Part shown: positions 57,315 through 64,000 of the stretch, piece after piece
How the letters are laid out: each line of letters starts with the position of its first letter
Position numbering within the stretch: the stretch's first letter is position 1
From: Site-B1 sp963827785
GTDB lineage: Bacteria; Bacteroidota; Bacteroidia; Flavobacteriales; Flavobacteriaceae
Assembly (NCBI GenBank): GCA_963827785.1
Contig: CAWHCT010000019.1
Span: forward strand, 124,001 to 188,000
Direction of reading: 5' to 3'
DNA length: 64,000 bases
Notes under the pieces: generated by a model
The model's input: the letters and a program-made list of their open reading frames with translations, nothing else
Told to the model about the DNA's origin: nothing
Databases searched by the model: none
Made by a program: the position numbers and the translations under genes

Positions 57315-59055
57315 TTAATACAATTTCTTGTAATAATCTGCAGCCATTCTTGCACTTGTAAATTCTGGAATCACATCGTCCATTGCTTTAAATACGATGT
57401 CCTGCCATTTCTTTGGTTCGTCATAAAATGTAGGGATCACCTTCTTCTCAAGAATATCATATAAATTATCGGCATCCATTTTATCCTGAATGTGCACAGG
57501 TAATTTATAATCTACTTCAGGTAAAATAAAACTATTTTTACCATTCTTTTGGAATTCCGGAATCCAACCATCGTTAATCGATACATTCACCGATCCGTTC
57601 ATAGCCGCAGTCATTCCACTGGTTCCTGAAGCTTCACGGGTAATTCTTGGTGTATTTAACCAGATATCCGATCCACATTTTAATTCTCTTGATAATTCAA
57701 TTTCATAACCTGTTAAAACCGCTAAATTAGGAACGTTTTTAGTATGAAGTACCAAATAATTAAAAATATCGATCGCGTAAAAATCGTATGGGTAAGGTTT
57801 CCCTGCCCAAATAATCTGTACAGGATATTTTTTATTGCTTATTAACTTTTTAAATCGTTTTATATCGTGTAAAAGTAGATCGGCTCTTTTATAGCCTGCA
57901 AAACGACGTGCCCAAACAAAGGTCAATACATTCGGATCGAACTTTTTTCCTGTTTGCCTCTTAACCTCATCAAACAATTCTGATTTTAATTCAGATTTAC
58001 GTTTCTTATACTTTTTCGCATCTTTCTTTTTCCAAGCATCTTCAACCTGCTTATCTTGCCAGAATTTTTGATTTTGAGCGTTTGTGATCGGAATGATTTC
58101 ACAAATACCTTATCATACTCCTTCCACATGTTGTTAGAAACAACGGCATGTAATTTAGACACCGCGTTCGCCTTTTTAGCCATGCGTAAAGCCGCCAAGG
58201 TATAATTTAGCATGCCACCATTTATAGTTTCCTTATCCAGTTGTTTATCTGTTAAGGTTTTACCAAAGAATCCACAACGGTTTAAATGACGTCCATCACG
58301 TTCTTCATTTCCTGCTTTTTCAGGCGTATGCGTAGTCAATACAAATTGGTCTTTCTTAACACCGCGATCTTTTAAATAATAAAAGGCAGGTAAACCATGA
58401 CCTTCATTTAAATGATATACATCGGCGCCGCCTAAAGCTTCTACCACCTTAGCACCACCAATACCCAATACAATACTTTGCGACACACGAGTCATCTCAT
58501 TGGCATCGTATAAGTGATTGGTAATCGTTCTTGATAAAAAATCATTGCCTTCTACATCGGTACTTAAAAAGTACATCGGGACGGTTCCGAAAATCTCAGG
58601 CTTCAATACATAAGCTCTTACCTTTACATGCGGATTTTCGTGTAACTTCACTTCTACCTCAATCCCGGTATCTTCAAGGAAATCAAAGGTTTTTTCAACA
58701 AAATCTCTTCGTAAGGTTTGGTCTTCGTTTCTTGCCTGGTCGTAATAGCCATACTTCCATAGCATTCCAATACCTATCATGTTTTGCTTCAGTTCTAAGC
58801 CTGAACGCATGTGGGAACCTGCTAAAAAGCCCAGGCCTCCCGAATAAATATTAAAAGATTGATCAATCCCGAATTCCATACTAAAATACGCTACTTTTTT
58901 AGTGTATTCCTTTGCTGGTTTATAGGGATGGAACCAGGTGCTATATTTGTTTTTTGGTATAGCTTTTGGTTTCGCTTTCGCTTTTGGTTTCGTTATAGAT
59001 TTCGGTTTCGCTTTCGCTTTCGGTTTCGAGCTTTCGGTTTTATTTTGGTAGTCAT
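57315..59055 (-). CDS. Alpha-glucan phosphorylase (GT35) with lysine-rich N-terminal tail, frameshifted
   Basis: The enzyme releases glucose-1-phosphate from glycogen-type glucans. Blocks: VAYFSMEFGIDQSFNIYSGG, YHLNEGHGLPAFYYLKDRG, VLTFVWARRFAGYKRADLLL and ITREASGTSGMTAAMNG. In the last block the position of the PLP-binding Lys in typical phosphorylases is Thr (codon ACT). From the ATG at 59055 the protein first has a tail of Lys-Pro-Ala repeats (about 30 residues, KPKAKAKPK twice) before NKYSTWFHPYKP. Breaks occur near 59025, 58080 and 57980. About 580 residues, the short form of the family. Confidence 0.85.
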
Positions 59056-59393
59056 AAGTTTAGGTTTTAAAAATAAAGTGCAAATGTAACTGAATTATAG
59101 ATTTTTAAAAGTGAAATCGTAAATAATTTGTCTTAAACAGTTTATAAAAACCAAATTATTAATTAATAGGCTTGAAAATTTTAAAAAATTCATTAAAACT
59201 AATGAGTTTAGCAGTGATTTTATTGTACAATTATACAAAAATTAGCCTATAAGTATCCCAACAAAACCTCGCTCTTAATTTCATTTTAAACATTTATAAA
59301 ATGACACTGTAACTAACTTAAATTTATTGCAAAAAAACTCTATTAAACCACGTAATTACACAACTGATTTAAATTAATTAATTTCTAATACTT
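59056..59393. other. AT-rich intergenic region between two minus-strand genes
   Basis: 338 bp without a credible ORF. I see only an imperfect inverted repeat TTGTA-CAATTA-TACAA near 59224-59239 and no operator of the recurring type. It should contain the phosphorylase promoter, but no perfect TAnnTTTG was found at a convincing distance. Confidence 0.6.
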
Positions 59394-62300
59394 CTAATTT
59401 TTGTTATCTAATGGTATCGAAATAAATATTTTCGTTCCCTTTTTTAAGGAAGACTCAATACTGAACGTTCCCTTTAAATTTTGAATACGTTCTTTCACTG
59501 CAAATAATCCAAATCCTGAACTTTTAAAATACTTGTGTTTTAAATTACTAGTATCAAATCCCTTACCATTATCACTTATTTCTATCTCGAGTACTGAAGA
59601 TGATAATTTAAAACCAATACGTATTAGGGTAGCCTTAGCATGTTTCACAGTATTAGTAATAAGTTCTTGAATACTTCTGTAAATAAATACCAATTCAGTA
59701 TTAGAAAGTTCAATACTTTCAACATTTGTTGAGAAATCGACTTGGATATTGTATTGCTTTTTTATTTTATGAACCAGCCAATACATAGTATCAATAATAC
59801 CGAGTTGGTATAAAATAGGAGGGCTTAATTCATTACTAATTTTGCGTGAATTGTCTAAAGCTTCAGAAATATGAAATTGCAAGAAATTAATTTCATCTAA
59901 ATATTTTTTTAATTCAGCTTTTCCTTCTAACTCATGCAATTTCATCTTTGAAATTACAAGCGACTGACTTAAATGATCATGAATGTTCTCAGCAATTTCC
60001 TTTTTTTGCTTTTCTTCAATCAATGTGAGTTCTGATGTGAGATGCTTTAAAGATTCCTGATATTCCTGAATTTCTATTTCCTGTATTTTTGCCTCATTTA
60101 TATCCTGAATAATTCCCATAATATAATCCTCATTATTTAATTTGATCAACTCTCCGTAAACACGGCAAATACGAATCTCTCCAGATTTTAAAACAAATTC
60201 TGTCTCGAATCCTGTAACTCTACCTTGCGATAATAATGTATTGACATAAAAATCTCTGTCTTTAGAATTCTTCCATACGTTCATTTGAGGTGTTTTATTC
60301 CCAATAAATTCTTCCGGTTGATAACCTGTTATTTCAAAAATTGCCTTGTTGGCTTCAATTACCGTACCATCAATGAGTCTGGTTAAAACAATGGCAACCG
60401 GACTGTTCTGGAATATCATGGAGAATTTCTCTTCACTTTCCTTGATTTTAATCTGGTATTCTTTTTTATCCGTAATATCTCTGGCAATGCAATAAATTTG
60501 TTTTTGTTCAGGTAAAGGCCAAATATTCCATGACAACCATCTGTAATCTCCATTTTTTGTTAGCGTTCGATTTTCAAATTGAATTATTGGTGTTCCTTTA
60601 GCCAGTTCTTCTGCAGCCTTATCGGTAAGAGTTTTATCTTCGGGATGTACAAACTCGATGTAATGTTTAGATTTAAATTCTTCTTTACTCCAGCCTAATG
60701 TCTTTTCCCAGGCAGAATTAAGCTGTAAAAAAATGCCATTTAAACCTGCAATACCAATCATATCCATACTTGTTTCAAATATACGATCGCGTTCTTCTTC
60801 CGCTTTTTTCCTTTCAGATAGTTCTTTTTCTAAATCATAGATCAAATTACTATTTTGTAATACTTATGGCAATCTGGTTAGACTAGTGTGTTACATAGAT
60901 CTAATAATGGTTTGTCAAAATCTACTTTTGATTGTCGATCCCCAAATTAGGATACAGCCAATGTTTTCTCTTGTAAATTTATTGGAAGATATATTATGCT
61001 TTTTAAGTTCCCTGATATCTGACAATTTCTTTTTCTTGAGGAGTTAGCTCTTCTTTATTAGTGTCTTCAAGGGTTACAGTAGAATTTTCATCAATAGCTT
61101 TTTTAATATGTGGATGATCAGAAACTTTTGCAATACGCAATGAATCTGGCATGTCACTGATAGTTTGGGGTGTGGTTGCTAAAGATACAGTTTTGAATCC
61201 TTGCACTAAATATATTGCAGAGCTGTTTTCTCCCAATAATTTTGAAAGGTTATCCGTTGCAGTCTGCATTATTTTTTCAATATCAAGATTTTTGTTTAGG
61301 GCTTCACTTACTTTTAAAAGTGTTGATAGTTCATCTCTTTGCTGTATTAATTCACTTTCAGCATTTTTTAAATTGGTTATATCATCAAAAGTTGTAAAAA
61401 CCTGGAATGGTTCACTATTGCTTTCTGAAAATATGTGGTTTTGCATTAATATTTAACCAACTTATAATTCTTGATTCAGTGGATTGAATACACCCATTAC
61501 AACATTATTAATCTTCTCTTCCTGTTTGCAATGCCACCATACTTGGATGTTCATGACCGGGAAAATCTGTTCCGTCCTCACGAATCGATTTCCAGGAGGG
61601 ATCAATGGATGTTTTACCTTTCATTTGATCCATAGTTAATCCTAAAATTCTCAAAGCAGCCGGATTTGCATCAATTATCTCCCCATTTTTATTTTGATAG
61701 GTTACACCTTGTGCCATGGATTCAAAAAGTTTCCTGTATTCTATTTCTTTTTTTAATATTTCTTCTTTTTTTAGTTCATGCTCTGTATGAATCTCTTCAA
61801 ATTTTCTTCTGTAATCCAATAAGGCGAAAACATCTTTTAAGGGTCTGCTTGAAGGACCGTGTTTAACAAATTCTTTGTCAATGTAAATCAGGTAAATGGA
61901 AAAAATAGCGGAATAAATAACGGAAGATGACAGCTTACCTATAAATCCGGATATTAAGCTTGTTTGCACCTGACCAGTTCCTGCAAAAGCTCCTATACTA
62001 AACAGCACAGTATCTATGCTAAGCACAATAGCCATCACAATTAGAATTCTAAAAAAAAGCGTATTAATAAATCTTGATATTATATCATAAAGATATATAA
62101 TCAAAAAAGCGTCTAATATCAATAGAAGATGTACCAACTAACAGTATGCGCGCGTTTATCGCAAAAAATCCTTCAGGAATCTTAAATAACAGTTTTACGT
62201 ATTTTCCGTCTATTGCCCAATTAAAAATAAAATGCAGTGATGCCAGGACTATATTTGCTGCCAGAAGTGCATAAACTACTTTTCTTGTTTGCAACGCATC

Positions 62301-62565
62301 CTCACTTACATATACCAATAAAATTGCAAAAAGACTACCGGTAAACATGATCATAGAACCGGGTGAAACTATAACACCTGGGAACAACTTCAATATAAAT
62401 TGATGAGACAAGAAATACCTGCATGTATTGAAAAACACCTAAGGCTGTAAACAACAATGATAGTCCTAAATAGGTTCTAAGACGAAATAATAATAATAGT
62501 AGGGATCCAACTAATAAACACTGAATAAATAAAATTAAAATTTGAGTAAAGGCAATATCAGTCAT
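59394..62565 (-). CDS. Large membrane PAS/GAF sensor histidine kinase, frameshifted
   Basis: Reading from the ATG at 62565 (MTDIAFTQILILFIQ), the N-terminal part has about six to seven helices with a VUT/YhhQ-like pattern (YVSEDALQTRKVVYALLAAN, IDTVLFSIGAFAG). Then come a coiled segment (RKFEEIHTEHELKKEEIL), a PAS domain (ESMAQGVTYQNKNGEIIDAN), a GAF domain (LLKVSEALNKNLDIEKIMQT), two more PAS domains (FETSMDMIGIAGLNGIFLQL and IFQNSPVAIVLTRLIDGTVI) and a HisKA_3 kinase (EIAENIHDHLSQSL, His as phospho-acceptor) with HATPase motif ISDNGKGFDTSNL. Breaks near 62420, 62100, 61480 and 60850-61010. About 1057 residues. No response regulator is in the window; the usual partner would be a NarL-type protein. 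Confidence 0.82.
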
Positions 62566-62677
62566 AAAAATCAATAATAATTTCTTCCACAATAAATAAG
62601 AATATTCGCTTTTAAAATACTACAAATAAATCTATATTTTATTCTGTACATCAAATTTTTCGCATTTAAGAAATCAA

Positions 62678-64000
62678 CTAAGGTATATCGATCTTCTCTA
62701 AGAAAATATCGCCTCTATCATTTATATTCTGGCTGAGGTCATCCTTTTTTAATCCACTGGAAATACTAATGATCTCCCCAAGATAGTTTTCGAAGATTAC
62801 ATGTGGATATCCAATAGTATTAAAATTCTCAATAGATGATGTATTTCTATTATAAATTAACGCTTCTTTGCTATGTAAACTTTCTGGTGTTATTTGCCAA
62901 TCCGGGTCATTATTTGTGCCAAATATTTCTATTCCATCCTGACTAATTCCACTAGGAAAATAAGGTTCTTCAAATGATTCAAGAAAAGAAAAGGAAGTGG
63001 TTGAATATAATCTGTTTTCATCAAAATTAATTATATAATCCTGAGGGGAATTATATAACGTCTTATTGAAAAAATAACCATCATCTGTTATAGGAATAGC
63101 AACATTTTGTTCAAAAGTTAATGTCCCATTCAGCTGCGATATCAAATACCATACTATTGGTTTCATTTTTATGTCCAACCAGTATTTTATCATCATTCAA
63201 TTCAAAAACCTGGTAATTATAAGCACCTTGATTTTCAGAAAAATGTGGTTTTGAGTCCACCAAGAAAAAATTGGCGTTATCTCTGTTGTATGTAAAAATT
63301 TCGTCGTCATCTATCAATACCCAATAACCACTATTTGTGTAAAGAAAATCATCAAAAGACGAAATCCCTTCAGGATCTATCTGATATTTATACTCCATGG
63401 TTGAAGCATTGTAAATAAATAAATCAAATCCTGCAGCAACAACCAATTCTTCGCCATTGGTAGAAGAAATTAACTTAATTGGAACATTTGTAGAAGCAGT
63501 AGGTTCTAAGTTAGAAATTGCTTCTGTTTGATTTGATTCATAATTAAAACGCTGTATACTGGTATTGTAATTCTGTCCACTTTCATTACCAAAGAAATAA
63601 ACTACGGGCTCATCAGGGTCAATAGCCATTGAGTGAATGCTCTGAAAGTTGGTTAGTTCGTCTCTTTTGTAATCAACTTCCCAAAAAGTGGTCACATTTT
63701 GATAATAAAAATTAGTTTTGTTACCAAAAATATCATGAACCATGATATTATAAACCGGATTTTCTAAATAAGGAGGATTCTCAATTACGAACGACGTAGT
63801 ATTAATATCGTCTATTATGGCAACATTGTATTCCTGATAGCCAGATCCTGATCCGCCAGTATGATTTGCAAAAATTATTTCATAATGAGAGAAATAAGGC
63901 ATGGTGCTAATCTCCCAACTCAATTGAATTTGGTCATTAACTACCACAGGTTGGTTCATGATTACTGGTGTAGCATTAATGAATTCGGTATATTGTTGAA
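62678..64000 (-). CDS. Surface or secreted protein with fibronectin-like and beta-propeller-like repeats, partial
   Basis: The frame is open at the window edge, so the N-terminus is missing. The visible start reads TPVIMNQPVVVNDQIQLSWE followed by an Fn3-type strand pattern (ISTMPYFSHYEIIFAN). Then come repeated blades of about 40-50 residues with alternating strands (HSMAIDPDEPVVYFFGNESG, IKLISSTNGEELVVAAGFD, YWVLIDDDEIFTYNRDN), suggesting a beta-propeller-like domain. A frameshift near 63120 joins to SNGTLTFEQNVAIPITDDG. The end is GDIFLEKIDIP. Probably an exported surface protein; function unknown. Confidence 0.6.

Noticed and set aside
58859..59089. A plus-strand ORF rich in Phe and Arg (RFRFRF repeats)
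   Set aside because: It is the antisense of the Lys-Pro-Ala tail of the phosphorylase gene; the repeat is explained by that coding repeat.
59224..59239. TTGTA-CAATTA-TACAA as another operator
   Set aside because: It lacks the GTAAC/ATGAT core and has no -7 box at the standard spacing.
1..64000. tRNA, rRNA, CRISPR, insertion sequence, integrase or attachment sites
   Set aside because: I looked on both strands for their hallmarks and found none; repeats present are short intergenic hairpins only.

Overview
The window is AT-rich chromosomal DNA from a member of the Bacteroidetes, most likely family Flavobacteriaceae. The evidence is a gldG gliding gene directly upstream of dnaN, Bacteroidetes-type promoter elements (TAnnTTTG), weak Shine-Dalgarno sequences, DUF2202 and DUF5777 proteins, and many lipoproteins and TonB/OM proteins. 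I see no rRNA, tRNA, CRISPR array, phage or insertion sequence. Many well-conserved genes (dnaN, nadA, nadB, cydA, both RND pumps, a sensor kinase) are broken by one-base frameshifts, often compensated within the same gene. I read these as indel errors in the sequence, not pseudogenes, and give whole-gene coordinates.

Layout. 1-6 kb: gldG end, dnaN, a secreted clan-A glycosidase and two TIM-barrel sugar-isomerase-like proteins. 5.7-12.8 kb (minus): DUF4870, DUF2892, a PII-like protein and an RND/MFP/TolC efflux operon, with hairpin-rich intergenic repeats. 13-15.6 kb: nadA-nadB. 15.6-19.8 kb (minus): a sulfide:quinone oxidoreductase (SQR) and cytochrome bd oxidase. 19.8-26 kb (minus): a second RND/MFP/TolC set with a MarR regulator and a 40-bp palindromic operator. 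26-30 kb: two DUF2202 ferritin-like proteins, a Cys-motif protein and an OprC/NosA-type copper receptor. 30-44 kb (minus): a sulfur-oxidation block made of a CstB-like persulfide dioxygenase-rhodanese, two SulP permeases, a cytoplasmic Mo/FeS/NrfD enzyme (SoeABC-like), a second SQR, thioredoxin, a cytochrome/DUF3365 fusion, a rhodanese and a Crp/Fnr regulator. 44.3-47 kb: a three-gene module (unknown protein, ATP-cone nuclease, beta-CASP RNase-like). 47-57 kb: a redox cluster with a six-heme lipoprotein, monoheme cytochromes, an OM protein and two tandem [Tat ferredoxin - NrfD - Ig-like membrane protein] triads. 57-64 kb (minus): alpha-glucan phosphorylase, a large PAS/GAF sensor kinase and part of a surface-type protein.

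How it fits together. A single regulatory module recurs at least 13 times between 17 and 54 kb. It is a palindrome of the form (G/A)T(A/G)A(C/T)-N4-(G/A)T(T/C)A(C/T), placed exactly 22 bp upstream of a TAnnTTT(G/A)-like -7 box. It precedes SQR1, cydAB, the copper operon, a 45-aa membrane peptide, cstB, soe, SQR2, the rhodanese operon, the nuclease module, both redox-cluster operons, and two places where no gene follows (candidate small RNAs). The obvious candidate regulator is the Crp/Fnr protein at 43543-44175, which carries a Cys-x5-Cys-Cys motif where CRP has its cyclic-nucleotide pocket. The proposed metabolic route is sulfide -> (two SQRs) sulfane sulfur -> (CstB-like) sulfite -> (Soe-like) sulfate -> SulP export, with electrons going to quinone, the bd oxidase and possibly the NrfD/cytochrome cluster. 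The regulon and the small RNAs are inferences from sequence pattern and geometry and have not been tested.
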